From CAXMMR01 sp963692975 (GTDB lineage Bacteria; Pseudomonadota; Alphaproteobacteria; Acetobacterales; Acetobacteraceae): a stretch of DNA of 64,000 bases. Of this stretch, positions 26,173 to 41,200 are shown piece by piece (position 1 is the stretch's first letter; every line of letters begins with the position of its first letter). Both the position numbers and the translations under genes were made by a program. Below the pieces are notes generated by a model, which saw nothing but the letters and a program-made list of their open reading frames with translations, did not search any database and was not told the origin of the DNA. The stretch covers positions 26,510 to 90,509 of the forward strand of contig CAXMMR010000035.1 in NCBI GenBank assembly GCA_963692975.2, written 5' to 3'.

Positions 26173-27141
26173 GTGACGGTGCTGCTGACGGGTGCTGCCG
26201 GCTTTATCGGCTACCACGTCGCTGAGGCGCTGCTTGCCCAGGGCGAGGCGGTGGTCGGCATCGACAGTCTCAACGACTACTACGATGTCGGGCTGAAGCG
26301 CGCCCGGCTCGATTTGCTGGCAGGCCGGGCCGGGTTTCGCTTCGAGCAGGCCGACATCGCCGATCGTGACGCGATGGCGGCACTCGCTGCGCGCGCCGGG
26401 CGCGTGACGGCGGTGATCCACCTTGCCGGACAGGCCGGCGTGCGCTTCTCGATGGTCGACCCTTACGCCTACGTGCATGCCAACGTGCTGGGCCACTTGG
26501 TCGTGCTCGAGCTCGCCCGCGGGTTCGACGCGCTCACCCACCTGGTGTTCGCCTCCACCTCCTCGGTCTACGGCCTGGAGCGGCAGACGCCGTTTCGCGA
26601 GACCCAGCGCTGCGACACCCCGACCTCGCTCTATGCCGCGACCAAGCGCGCCGACGAGCTGATGAGCCACGCCTACGGCCACCTCTACGGCTTGCCGCAG
26701 ACCGGCTTGCGCTTCTTCACCGTCTACGGACCGTGGGGGCGGCCGGACATGGCCTATTACGCCTTCGCCCAGGCGATCGCGGAGGGCCGGCCGATCACCC
26801 TTTACGACGGCAATCCGGAGCGCGACTTCACCTATGTCGACGACATCGTGCGCGGCGTGCTTGGCGTGCTTGGCAAGCCGCCTGCGGCCGGAGAGCTGCG
26901 GCTGCTCAACATCGGCAACACCCGGCGTGAGCCGGTCACGCGCCTGATCAGCCTGCTCGAGCAGTCGCTTGGCCGGCGCGCGGTGGTGCACCATGCCGCG
27001 CGTCCGGCGGCCGACGTCGCCAGCACGCTGGCCTCTGTCGACGCGATCGCGGCGTTGACCGGCTTTGCTCCGGCCACGACGCTGGAGCAGGGCGTGCCGC
27101 GCTTTGTCGCCTGGTTTCGCGACTATCATCGGCTTGCGTAG
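26173..27141 (+). CDS. NAD-dependent nucleotide-sugar epimerase (UDP-glucuronate 4-epimerase-like)
   Basis: This 322-residue extended short-chain dehydrogenase has TGAAGFIG at 6-13 and catalytic Y154/K158 (SLYAATK). GIDSLNDYYDVGLKRARL, HLAGQAGVRFS, RFFTVYGPWGRPDMA and RDFTYVDDIV are typical of UDP-glucuronate 4-epimerases (CapI/LspL group), which supply UDP-galacturonate for envelope polysaccharide. The GTG at 26173 lies 12 bases after bdhA and gives the right N-terminus. It may be cotranscribed with bdhA; it ends 20 bases before the rRNA promoter. Confidence 0.87.
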   Translation: MTVLLTGAAGFIGYHVAEALLAQGEAVVGIDSLNDYYDVGLKRARLDLLAGRAGFRFEQADIADRDAMAALAARAGRVTAVIHLAGQAGVRFSMVDPYAYVHANVLGHLVVLELARGFDALTHLVFASTSSVYGLERQTPFRETQRCDTPTSLYAATKRADELMSHAYGHLYGLPQTGLRFFTVYGPWGRPDMAYYAFAQAIAEGRPITLYDGNPERDFTYVDDIVRGVLGVLGKPPAAGELRLLNIGNTRREPVTRLISLLEQSLGRRAVVHHAARPAADVASTLASVDAIAALTGFAPATTLEQGVPRFVAWFRDYHRLA

Positions 27142-27611
27142 TTTTCGCGATTTGCCTGTTGACCGCTCAGGCCCCCGGGCCTAGATACCCTTCCGCTGCT
27201 GATGCGGGCGAGAAGTTTCTTGCTTGTTGGTAGTAGTTTCCACTACGGTGTTCGGCTCTGGCCGGATCGGTGAGCTGGACGGGACGACCTTTGGGTATGT
27301 CCTGGATGTTCTTTGACTAGTTCATCGGAATGGAAGGGATATGTTGGCGGCGTCCTGCGGCCTGCGCGTGAGTGTGGGTGGTGCATGAGGTTTTGTGTTG
27401 GTGTGATTTGGGGTTTGGCGTGAGCTGGACTTTGGCTTTCATCGACATGGGACTTTTTCGGATGTTTTGCCGGCCTATCTTTTAGATACGTAGTCAGAAT
27501 GTTTGTAAGAGTTTGCCTGCACTGCTGCCCCTCGCGGTGGTGTGGGTTTGGATGAGGGTTGGGGTTTGGCTTTTGTTCGTTGAGTGTCTGGTTTCTATGG
27601 CTGGGCATGAG
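27142..27611 (+). other. Leader region of the rRNA operon
   Basis: The 470 bases between the epimerase and 16S rRNA hold the promoter listed separately and an untranslated leader with unusual G/T-rich tracts (27380-27620, for example GGGTTGGGGTTTGG near 27560). No coding frame is convincing. The leader probably pairs with the 16S 3' flank for RNase III processing. Confidence 0.7.
27159..27187 (+). promoter_or_regulatory. rRNA operon promoter
   Basis: TTGACC (27159-27164) and TAGATA (27182-27187) are separated by exactly 17 bases, a near-consensus sigma-70-type promoter. Transcription should start near 27194, about 420 bases before 16S. Confidence 0.75.
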
Positions 27612-29121
<1,510 letters not shown>

Positions 29122-29379
29122 AAGGATGCTGTCTGACGAGGGCCGAGCGATCGGCTGTCTTGGACGGCTCCGACAAGTCCTTCACGGCGGATGCTGTGGG
29201 GGCGAACTCTGCCGGATTTTGGATCCGCTGACCGGGCCTCATGGATCGGGCGCCGTCAACATATCCCTTCCCCGTGACGATGATCCGCTTGGATTGCCGC
29301 ACTCACCTGGCGCCCCCGCCTTGTGCGGTGATGGGCTGCGAAGGGTGTGTTGAGGCTTGGGCGGATGGGTGACCTTTTG

Positions 29380-29456
<77 letters not shown>

Positions 29457-29460
29457 ATTT

Positions 29461-29536
29461 GGGGGTGTAGCTCAGTTGGCAGAGCACCTGCTTTGCAAGC
29501 AGGGGGTCGTCGGTTCGATCCCGTCCACCTCCACCA
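29461..29536 (+). tRNA. tRNA-Ala (anticodon TGC)
   Basis: The acceptor GGGGGTG pairs with CACCTCC, the anticodon loop CTTTGCAAG gives TGC, the T arm is GGTTCGATCC and CCA is encoded. It follows tRNA-Ile by four bases in the rRNA operon spacer. Confidence 0.97.
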
Positions 29537-30022
29537 GGTGGATGAGTAGTTAAGAGAAGAAAGGCCAGGGCTCTGCCCTGGACCCGCTGGGGCCCGCGGC
29601 CCCAGACCCCTTAACGAATGGGTTCCAAGGGCCTCGGGCCCTTGGTGGGTCCAGGGCAAAACCCTGGCCTTGTCTGTCGTCACGGAGAAGCAACACGTTC
29701 AGCGTGGTCGCAAGGCCGGCGTTGTTCGGCATGGTCTGCGGTTTGGTCGCAGGAGTGTCGTGATCTTTGTCAGGGTTAATCAGGTTCTGGTGCGTCTCTG
29801 GGCGCGTCGCGGTCGGCATTCGTCTGACCGGCTCTGTCGCATGCGCGAGCATGTGGCATCCGACGATTGCGGCATTGTGTTCAGAGGCGTTGACGACATT
29901 TGCTGAGTGAGTGGCCTGCGGTGAGCGGGGCTGGCTGTGCTGGGGCGAGAGCTTTGGCGTGGATGGTTCCTGTGCATGGTGGGCAGAAGAGTTCGTGTTT
30001 AACCGCACGGGCAAATCGTGAT
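29537..30022 (+). other. Second internal spacer (tRNA-Ala to 23S)
   Basis: This 486-base spacer has no gene. Its first 130 bases hold a cluster of four palindromes related to the interspersed repeat family (separate entry). The rest should contain the 23S processing stem and antitermination signals, which I could not define by eye. Confidence 0.6.
29561..29670 (+). repeat. Composite palindromic repeat, copy 4 (variant, inside rRNA operon)
   Basis: Four hairpins follow one another: CCAGGGC-TCT-GCCCTGG (29565-29581), TGGGGCC-CGC-GGCCCCA (29588-29604), CCAAGGGCC-TCG-GGCCCTTGG (29625-29645) and CCAGGG-CAAAA-CCCTGG (29651-29667). The first two are the standard left module; the last two differ from the usual right module. 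Confidence 0.8.
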
Positions 30023-32789
<2,767 letters not shown>

Positions 32790-32889
32790 AACCACCATGC
32801 ATAGCAACGATCCACGCCAATATCGGCGCAGATTCCAAACACGACAGACCACTCACTCAGCAAATGCCGTCACACCAGAACCTGCACCC

Positions 32890-32908
32890 CCCTGATCACC
32901 GATCAGGG
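32890..32908 (+). other. Hairpin in the 23S-5S spacer
   Basis: CCCTGATC-ACC-GATCAGGG is a perfect eight-base-pair stem with a three-base loop, 12 bases before 5S. It is probably a processing stem rather than a terminator, because 5S and tRNA-fMet follow. Confidence 0.55.
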
Positions 32909-32919
32909 TGGGCTTGATG

Positions 32920-33036
32920 ACCTGGTGGCCATGGCGGGGTGTCCGCACCCGATCCCATACCGAACTCGGCCGTGAAAACCCCCAGCGCCCATGATACTGC
33001 ACCTCAAGGTGCGGGAAAGTCGGTCGCCGCCAGGTC
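32920..33036 (+). rRNA. 5S ribosomal RNA
   Basis: The terminal helix CCTGGTGGCC pairs with GTCGCCGCCAGG. The internal CCCGATCCCATACCGAACTC (loop B/C region) and GCGGGAAAGT near the end are diagnostic. The length of about 117 bases is normal. Confidence 0.95.
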
Positions 33037-33065
33037 TTCAAACCCACCCACACACACATCACCCA

Positions 33066-33142
<77 letters not shown>

Positions 33143-33194
33143 AACACACAGCCCCAAAAAGCAATATGCCGCCAAACCTCAGGCAAAATAAGCA

Positions 33195-33245
33195 AAAGGC
33201 TTCTGCTTCCTTTCTCCAGAAAAGAAGAACCTTGTCTTTATCAAT
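33195..33245. repeat. A/T-rich hairpin repeat, copy B (partial)
   Basis: CTTCCTTTCT-CC-AGAAAAGAAG (33206-33227) is a hairpin with one mismatch, followed by CTTGTCTTTATC, which resembles the GACTTTTATCC word of copy A. It is the only structure seen between tRNA-fMet and the next gene. Confidence 0.5.
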
Positions 33246-33406
33246 CTATAGCAGGCGCGCAAGCTTGCCCGGGCCGGTCTGTCGCCAGCAGCAGCTAGTG
33301 GAGCGGACCGGACGACGTGCGCGGCATTTCCTTCTCGCTCGCCACTGACGGCGCCCCGCGCGGCTTAGGCCAGGCCAGGGTCAAAGCCCCTCCCCGAGCC
33401 TCACGC

Positions 33407-34108
33407 TTAGCGCGGCATTGGCGGCGCTTCGTGATGCGACTCTTCATCGTGTTGCGGGGCGGCCCAGGGTAGGTCGCGCATGAAGGTCACGATGTCGTCC
33501 TTGGCACTGGTGGCGATCGCCTGGGGATATTGGAAGCGGAAGACGACGGCACGGTTGCGACCTCTGCAGCAGAACGCGTAGGCGTCCATGACGGTCGGTT
33601 CCGGCCGGACGGTGGTGATGTTGTCGTATGCGACGACCAGCTCGCGGCCACTTTCCTCGATGCCCTCCTGCACGAGGAACGCGTCATCTTGTGCCAGGAC
33701 ACGTAGCGAGGGGTGCAGCCGCATGAGTTCGCGCTGCAAGACTGCCATCTCCGGTTTCGACCGCTCGCTGGTCGCGTTCTCCGTGCTGTCGAACAGGGCC
33801 AGGGTGCCGGACCCGACCTTTGCCGGGTAGACGTGCACGATCGCGGTCAGATTGCCAGCCGGGTTATGAAGCGCGTATCCGACGCTGACGGATTGTCCTT
33901 TCGGATCCTGGCGGAAGATGTCGAGGCGCTGGAAATGGCCTACCATGGCGGGGAAGACGAAGCCTGACGGCGTGTTGCTGTAAGACGCGTCGCCGACGGG
34001 CAAAGGGTCGGCCGGCAGGGACGATGCGTCGGCGCAGGCGCAGAGCAGGTACAGCACGGGCCAGATGCAGTGCCTCCTGGCTGCGGCCGACACCCGCGCG
34101 GCTAGCAT
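33407..34108 (-). CDS. Predicted secreted lipoprotein-like protein of unknown function
   Basis: The 233-residue protein starts with arginines, a hydrophobic run and LYLLCACA, which fits a lipoprotein signal with the modified cysteine near residue 23 or 25. The mature part has SNTPSGFVFPAMVGHFQRLD and alternating strands such as SVSVGYALHNPAGNLTAIVHVYPA; no enzyme motif is evident. It overlaps the end of the upstream repeat protein by seven bases (ATGCTAG), so the two are probably translated together and may work at the same surface. Confidence 0.78.
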   Translation of the reverse strand: MLAARVSAAARRHCIWPVLYLLCACADASSLPADPLPVGDASYSNTPSGFVFPAMVGHFQRLDIFRQDPKGQSVSVGYALHNPAGNLTAIVHVYPAKVGSGTLALFDSTENATSERSKPEMAVLQRELMRLHPSLRVLAQDDAFLVQEGIEESGRELVVAYDNITTVRPEPTVMDAYAFCCRGRNRAVVFRFQYPQAIATSAKDDIVTFMRDLPWAAPQHDEESHHEAPPMPR

Positions 34109-35019
34109 TGGCCTGAGCGCCGTAGATAGTCGGCGAACGGGTCCCTGTTCGGACCGAGCCTGGCGGCGTGCTCCGCCATGTAGGCGGTGACGTCAAACTC
34201 CGGGTTTGGCGACACAATTTGGCTCCGACGATGGGCGAGGAAATGGGCAAGCGGCGCCGCGACCGCGTAGGTCTGGCGATACCAGGCGGGCGCAAACCAG
34301 GCGCATGGCGCCATGCCGGCCGCCTCTCCGTGCAGGATGTAGTGCAGCAGCGGGTCGAGCAACGGCGGCGCGGCGGTGTAGAAGGCAGGGTCGAAATACA
34401 GGTTCGGCTTGCGGCCTTCCCGCCATCCGGCGCTGCAGTAATGCGCCAGCGGGTCGACTCCGGCGCGACGCAGGTCGTCGCCGTTCAGCAGGTAGTAGCT
34501 GGCGTCGAACAGTGCGGACTCTGCGACGATCAGCGCCGGCGGCCGCGGCAGCCGCAGCTCCGCGCGTCCGGTCATGCGATAATGCTGGTAGGGATCGCCG
34601 CCGAGGTCGGCGACGTCTGGATAGGCCTGCTGATACCAGGCGGCGTCGAAGCCGGCATTCGGGCTGACGGCGTCCGTATGGCGACGGGCGAGGAAGTCGG
34701 CCAGGCAGTTGCGCTCGGCCGCGACCCCGTAACGGGCGCGATACCAGGCCGGGTCGAAGTCGCGGCACGGCCGCAAGCCGGCCGCCTCGCCGCGGCGGAG
34801 GTAATGCAGCACCGGATTGTCGAGCCAGCCGTCATCGGCGGTGGCGAGATACAGGGTGGTGTCGAAATAGGCGTTCGGCATTCGGCCCTCGCGCCAGCCG
34901 GGGCCATGGAAATGTGCCGCCGGGTCCAGGCCGGCCGCCGCGACGTCGGGGTTCTCGACGCGATACCAGGCGGCGTCGAACAGCCCGGAGGCGGTGAGGG
35001 CGGTGAGCGGGTCGGTCAT
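34102..35019 (-). CDS. Stand-alone F-D-x-x-W-Y repeat protein
   Basis: The 305-residue protein consists almost wholly of repeats of about 35 residues, each starting like FDAAWYRxxNPDVAAAG or FDPAWYRARYG and ending with H-Y/F plus GWREGR. Two halves (about 13-150 and 168-300) are copies of one another: GWREGRMPNAYFD matches GWREGRKPNLYFD, and YLRRGEAAGLRPC matches YILHGEAAGMAPC. The same repeat occurs at the N-terminus of the glycosyltransferase at 59181-61901 and is known from envelope-polysaccharide glycosyltransferases, but here there is no catalytic domain. There is no signal peptide, so a cytoplasmic or adaptor role is likely; this is inference. Confidence 0.82.
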   Translation of the reverse strand: MTDPLTALTASGLFDAAWYRVENPDVAAAGLDPAAHFHGPGWREGRMPNAYFDTTLYLATADDGWLDNPVLHYLRRGEAAGLRPCRDFDPAWYRARYGVAAERNCLADFLARRHTDAVSPNAGFDAAWYQQAYPDVADLGGDPYQHYRMTGRAELRLPRPPALIVAESALFDASYYLLNGDDLRRAGVDPLAHYCSAGWREGRKPNLYFDPAFYTAAPPLLDPLLHYILHGEAAGMAPCAWFAPAWYRQTYAVAAPLAHFLAHRRSQIVSPNPEFDVTAYMAEHAARLGPNRDPFADYLRRSGQC

Positions 35020-35050
35020 GCTCTGGCATCATCCGATCGGAAGAGAGAAA

Positions 35051-35245
35051 GGCCAGGACTCTGCCCTGGACCCGCTAGGGGCGGCGCCCCCAGACCCGCG
35101 TTCGTCAGACATCATGCGTCACCGCTTTGCGGCAGATCATGTCCGAAGTAGGGCGCACCCGGTCGATTGTGCCAAGCACTCCTTAATGATTGGATTTGAA
35201 AGGCTCCGCCTTTGATGGGGTCAAGGGGCAATGCCCCTTGCCTTG
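35051..35245 (+). repeat. Composite palindromic repeat, copy 5 (middle diverged)
   Basis: The left module is CCAGGACTCTGCCCTGG and GGGGCGGCGCCCC; the right module is AAAGGCTCCGCCTTT and AGGGGCAATGCCCCT. The middle spacer of about 80 bases has lost most similarity to other copies. It fills the gap between the giant haemagglutinin-like gene and the repeat protein. Confidence 0.8.
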
Positions 35246-35250
35246 CTTGG

Positions 35251-38200
35251 CTAACGCTTGCGCCGCCGAGGGTCATCCGGAACGGTGCTGTCTTGCCCGT
35301 CGCTGATGACCTCGTAGGTGATGAGCGAAGGCTGAGCGTGCACCGCGGTGCTGGCGGCGATTGGTAGGTTGGCCGACTGGCTGGCTGCCGTGGCGGCGGT
35401 GTTGGCGCTGGCCAGCGCGGCGACGTTCGGCACCGTGGTCACGCTGATGCCGGTGCTGTGGCCGCCGACCTGCACGTTGGCGGCGTTGACCACCACCAGG
35501 GCTGCGAGGTTGGCGTTGCCGGAGGAGCGGATACCGGCCTCGCCGGCGTCGATCTTGCCTTCCGGCGCCACCAGGTTGACGTCGCCGGCCGGCACGCCGG
35601 CGACCGGAGCGAGGGTGCCGATGCCGGCGCCCGAGCTCGGCGCGGTGGGCGACACGGTGAGGTCGGCGTAGTTGTCGTAGACGACCGAGGCGGGCGGCAC
35701 GATCACCGTCGTCTTGGCGCCCTGCCCGGCATTGATGTCGCCCTGGCTCGACCAGATCAGCACATTGCCGCCGAGGGTGGTGAGGATGCGGCTCTGGCCG
35801 AGTAGCACGCTGCCCTCCGAGTAGACGTTGATCGCGCCGTTGCCCTGGGTGAGCAGGCCGGCATCGGCGCCTGGCGTCACGCCGTCGACGCCGACGACGG
35901 TCTGGCCGCCGGGATCGAGCACGGTGATGGCGCCTCCGGCGTCGGTGCGAATACCGCCGTCGATGGTGCGTGACGGTTGGCTGAGCGCGGCGTCGGCGGC
36001 CAGCACCGAGCTGAACAGGGTGAGTGCGCCGGCCGCCCGCGTCGCGTTCGGGAACAGTGCGCCGATCGCTTCCTCGCCCTCTAGGTAGGAGTGGTAGAAG
36101 CGGCTGCCCGGATCGTTGTAGTTTAGGCCGCTGACGTTCAGCTCGTTGAAATACACGCCGAGCAGGAACTGGTCGCGCGTCGTCGCCGGCAGCGCGTTGA
36201 ACGCGGCGAGCGCCGTTCTGGTATCGGCCGTGATGCCCTGGCCGGCGAGGAAGCTCACAAGCTGCGGCAGGTAGTCCTGCACCACTCGCCCGGGCTGGCT
36301 CTGCAGCGGCAGGCTGGGATTGGCGATGTTGGCGGCAGTCAAATAGGCCTGGGCGAAGGCGGCGTAGTCCGGACCGTCGGCGCCGAGGCCCGTCAACACG
36401 GTGATGCCGGCGCCGGTGCCGCGGGTGAGCGGACCGATGTCGAGCTGCGGGCCGATGCTCTCCAGCACGCCCTGGCTGCCCTGGTAGAGGTTGCGTCCGG
36501 CCTGCACCTGCAGCGTGCCCGGGCCGGCGACCTCCAGATTCGCGTAGATCACGTCGTGGCCGGCGGAGACGAGCGAGACGTCGGACGCGCGGTCGTTCAG
36601 CACGATGCTGCCGGCGGCGATGACGTTCGGGTCCAGCGTGTCGCGGAAGCCGACGCCCGGCTGGGTGATGCCCGTGCGGTTGGCGGCGGCCGAACCGGCT
36701 TGCGACACGCCGAGGCTGACGATGTCGTTGCCGGCCTCGACCTGGACCGGCTTGGCGGCGATCAGCCACTCGCTCGGCGTCTCGTCGCTGTAGCGGCTGG
36801 GCACCGTGCTGGCGTTGGAGAAGCTGAGCTGTTCACCGGTCTCCAGGTCGATGATGTCGCCGGTAGCGGCGTAGACTTCCGCCGGCCGAGAGTCGCCCGC
36901 GTGCAGGCCGGTGGTGGGCGTGTCCGGGCCGAGGGCGAACAGCGGCAGCAGGGCGCCGCTGAGCGGCACCGGGCCGGCATCGGAGTTGGCGGCGGTGTCG
37001 GTGACCAGGGTGCCGGCCTGAGTGATCGACCAGGCGGCGGCGAGGGCCGTCGCCTCGCTGGTGGGGCTGGCGCCGGAGATGTCGACCGCCAGCGGCACGC
37101 CGCCGTTCGCCAGGCCGTCGGCGACCACGGAGACGCCGGCGATCAGGGCGAGCTGGCCGGTGGCGGCGGGGGCAAGCTCGATCGCCTCGGGCTGCGGCGC
37201 CTGCGCGGTGCCCGGCTGGCCGGCGTAGAGGATGCTGCCATTGGCGGCGGTGACGGTGAGCGTCGGCGGATAGATGAAGCGCAGGTCGGTCGGTGCGTCA
37301 TTGGCGAGCTGCTGGGTGATGGCGGAGGCCTGGGTCAGCGCATAGGATTGCGGCGACGTGGTCGGCACGACGGTGCCGCCGGCCGAGAACAGGCTGATTG
37401 CGGTGCCTGCGGTCCAGCTGCTGAACCAGGCGCTGCCACCCGACGCGGCGGTGACCACGTCGCCGTTGCCGGCGGTGTAGGTGAGTGGCGCGGCGAGCTG
37501 CTCGCTGATCCGCGTCGGGTCGGCGGCGCCACCCAGCACCAGGGTGCCGCGTGTCGCGATGCTGACGGCGCCCTCGCCGGGGGCGACGACGAAGCCGCCG
37601 CTCGCCGCCTCGATCGTATCGGCGGTGAAGGGGCTGGTGACGCGCGGGTCGTCGGCGACAGCCCGGCCATAATCGGCAGTGTCCTGGTAGATCCGGCCGA
37701 CCGAGGCGGCGGCGACGGCGATGTTGCCGCGCAGGTCGGTCAGCGTGCCGTCGACGGCGTTGTTCGGCAGCGGCCCTTCGGACGGCGTGTAAAGGTTGTT
37801 GACCAGCGGCACCTCGCTGGCACCGTTGATCGCGCCCGCGACCGAGAGCGTGAGCGCGCCGCCGCCGGTCTGGATGACCTGGCCGTTCTCGACCCTGGTC
37901 GTGCCGAGCACGGCGAGGTCGAGGCCCTGGCCGTCCAGCGCGTCGCCTGCGATGCCAGGCCGCGTCGTGACCCCGGCATCGCCGCCGGCGATGACGACGA
38001 GGTTGCCGCCGCCGAGGGTGCCGAAGCCGGTGAAGCCGGTCAGCACCGGCTGGGTGGAGAAGACGGTGCCGGCGCTGTCGAGCGGCAGCACGTAAGTGCC
38101 GAAGTTGATCCAGCTGGCGGTCTCCTGCCCGTCGCCGCCGGCCTGGCGGAACAGCGTGTCGCCGAGATTGTCGCTGCCGGGCGCGGTGGCGCTGGTCTGG

Positions 38201-41200
38201 GTGATGTCTCCGAGCACGTCGCGGCCGGCGGCGACGTGCACGTTGCCGCCGCCACTCGGATAGTTCGCCTGGTAATTCACGCCGGTGGAGAGCGTGGCGT
38301 AGAGCTTGTCGGTGGCGGTGGCGCCCAGCGCGGTGGCCGCCCGCGGCAGGTCGGCGCTCGCGGCGACGTCCGGCGACTGCGCGCCGGCGGTGTAGACGCC
38401 GAACGGGGTGCTCTCGACGACCGAGCCGGCGGCGACGAGGTCGAGGGTGCCGGTGCCGGTGCGCAGCACGCTGTAAGAGGGCAGGTTGTGCAGCGTGCCG
38501 CCGTAATGCTGGTCGGCGAGCACGATGTCGCCCGGGTTTTCCGAGGGCGCCAGCGTGTTGGCGCCGGCCTGGGTCAGCACCGGCTGGACCGCTGCCGTGT
38601 CGGCGCCGGCGAGGTTGGCGCCGGAGACGAGGCGTAGCGACCAGGACAGCGAGCCGGCCGGCAGCAGCGCGGCGTCGGCGAAGATCTGACCTTGCGGCGT
38701 GGTGGCGGCGGTGCCGGCGCGCTCGCTGGGGGTGCCGACGAAGGCGAGGGTGCTGCCGGCCGGGACTAGGCCGCCGGCCGGCACGGTGAGGTTGCCGAGC
38801 AGCCCGACGGGGGCGGCGAAGTCGGAGAGCGGGACGCCGGCCGGCCAGGTCAGGGCGTCGATCGCGATCGCTTGCGGCAGCCGCGCACCGGTGCCGAGGG
38901 TGGTGCCGGCCGGCAGCACGGTGCCGGCAGGGATGATCTGGCCGAGGGCGAAGGGGCCGGTGGCGCCGGTGGCGACGAACTCGCCGGCGACGGTCACCGC
39001 GTCGGCCAGCGTCACCGGCGCGTCGCTGGTGATCGCGGGCACGGCGGTGTTGGCGTTCAGCGTGCCGCCGGTGATCGGCAGGGCGTAGCCGAGGACGTCG
39101 CTGTTCTCGATGGTGGTTGGGCTGGTCGCCGCCGCGTTCGCGGCACCGCGCAGGACGATCGGCGCGGGGGTGGCGGCCGGGATCACCAGGTCGACGGCCG
39201 TGACCCCGCTGCGCAGCGACCAGCCGTCGTCGTCCGGGTTGCGGGTGGCGGCCGTCGTGCCGTCCGGCGGCGGCGCGAAGCCGTCGGTGATGCTGCCGTA
39301 GACGGCGAGGCTGCCGGCCGAGCGCAGCACCAGCGTGCCCGGCTCTCCCGAGCCGACGATGGCGGGGTTGGCGTTCGGGCCGTAGCGCAGGCCGACGAGG
39401 TCGAGGTCGCCGACGACCGACAGGCCGGTGGCGGCGCTGCCGTCGATCTCGACGCCCGGGCGGACGTGGAACACGCCGGTGTCGACCAGGCCGGCCAGGC
39501 CCGTCGCGGCGGGCACGCCGTTCGGCTCGGCGGCGGCGATGTAGGCGCGGTTGTCGGCATCGACCTGGTCGAGCCCGATGGCGCCGGCGTTCACCACCGT
39601 GCCGGCCGCGGTGAGGTTGGTCTGGGTGACGATGCCGGCGGTCGGCGCGTAGCTCGTGAACGCGTCCAGCGCGACGCTGCTGGCGCCGGTCAGCGCGAGC
39701 GGGCCGGGGGCGGCGACGGCGACGCCACCATCGGCAAGCCGCGGCGCCGACAGGGTCAGTGTGCCGCGCGCCACGCCGTCGGCCGAGGCGAGGTCGATGG
39801 CGGCACCCGGCTGCAGGGCCAGCGTGCCGGCGGCGGCGGCAAGCGTGATGGTCGGCGCGTTCAGGGCCGGGATCGGCTGGCCGTACTGGTCGACATGCAG
39901 GGTGGTGGCGGCGGCATCGAGCACGGCGCCACCGGCGAGGGTGAGGTTCTGGCCGGCGGCCAGGCTGATGCTGCCGGGCGTGGCGCCGCTCGCGTCGACC
40001 GTGCCATTGACCTGCAGGCTGCCGGCATCCACGGCGACGCTGACGCTGCCGGCGCGCAGCGCGCCATTCAGCGCCAGGTTGCCGTTGGCGATCTCGAACT
40101 GGCGGGCGCCGGTCAGTCCGCCGGAGTCGAGCCGGGCGTTCAGGCTGTCGAACGCCGTCTGGTTGAGAGTCGCGGCGGCGAGGTCGAGCGAGCCGCCGGT
40201 CGTGCCGGCGGCGGCGATCGTGCCGTCGAGGGCGACCGTCTGGCCGGGCGCGAGCGCGGTGGCTTGCAGGCTGCCGCCGCTCGCACCGGCGCCCGACAGG
40301 TCGATGGCGGCGGCGGCGTCCTGCCTGATGCTGCCGCCGGTGCTGGCCAGGACCAGCGCGCCGCCGGCGGCGGGCTGGGTCTGGCCGAAGATGCTGACGG
40401 TGCGGCCGGACAGGTCGGTGCGCGAGCCGGCCTGCAGCGCCACGTCGCCGGTCGCCTGCGCCGCCAGCCGGCCGCCGGGCAGGATGATGGTGCCGGCATC
40501 GGCGATGCTGGCGGCATCGAGCTCCAGCGCGGCACCCAGAGCGGCGGTGCCGGGGTCGGTGGCGGCGCCGCCGCCGGAGATCGCGAGCGGGCCGGAGACG
40601 GCGTAGCGCATGCTGGAGCCGGCCGCGCCAGTCAGCAGCGGCGTGGCGATCGTGAGGCTCGCGGGGCCGGCGCGCAGGGCGCCCGCTGGGGCGGCGGCGA
40701 GGGTTAGCGAGCCGGCGCCATTGGCGGTGACCTCGGTGCTGGCGGCGAGGCTGACATTGGCAAAACCCTGGATGGTGCGGTCCTGGATTAGGCCGCTGAT
40801 CGGCTGGCTGTCGGCCGGGCTGCCGAACACCAGGGTCTGTGCCGCGATCACCAGCGCGCCGGTGCCGTAGCCAGGACCGGCGACGGTGTTGAAGATCGGC
40901 CCGACGGGTGACGCGGCGGCGGCGGTGCGGGTCCAGGTCAGGTTGCCGGCGGTGATGCGGGCGGTGTCGGCCGGGCCGCCGATGCCCTCGATCGCCGGCG
41001 TGTCGAGGGTGAAGTTCTGCAGGCTCGAGCGGCCGGTCGCGGGATTAAGGGTGTCGAGGTCGACGTCGCCGTAGAGGTCGATGGCGCTCGTCGCGCCCAG
41101 CGTCAGCGAGGCCAGCGCCGGCACGCCGGCCGCCGGGTCGCCGGCGAGCAGGGCGGCGAGCACCGGCTGGGTCAGGTTCACGCCCGTCGGCAGGGTGGCG

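Noticed and set aside
25321..27129. A 602-codon minus-strand frame opposite bdhA and the epimerase
   Set aside because: Both + strand genes have complete catalytic motifs. The antisense product is low-complexity.
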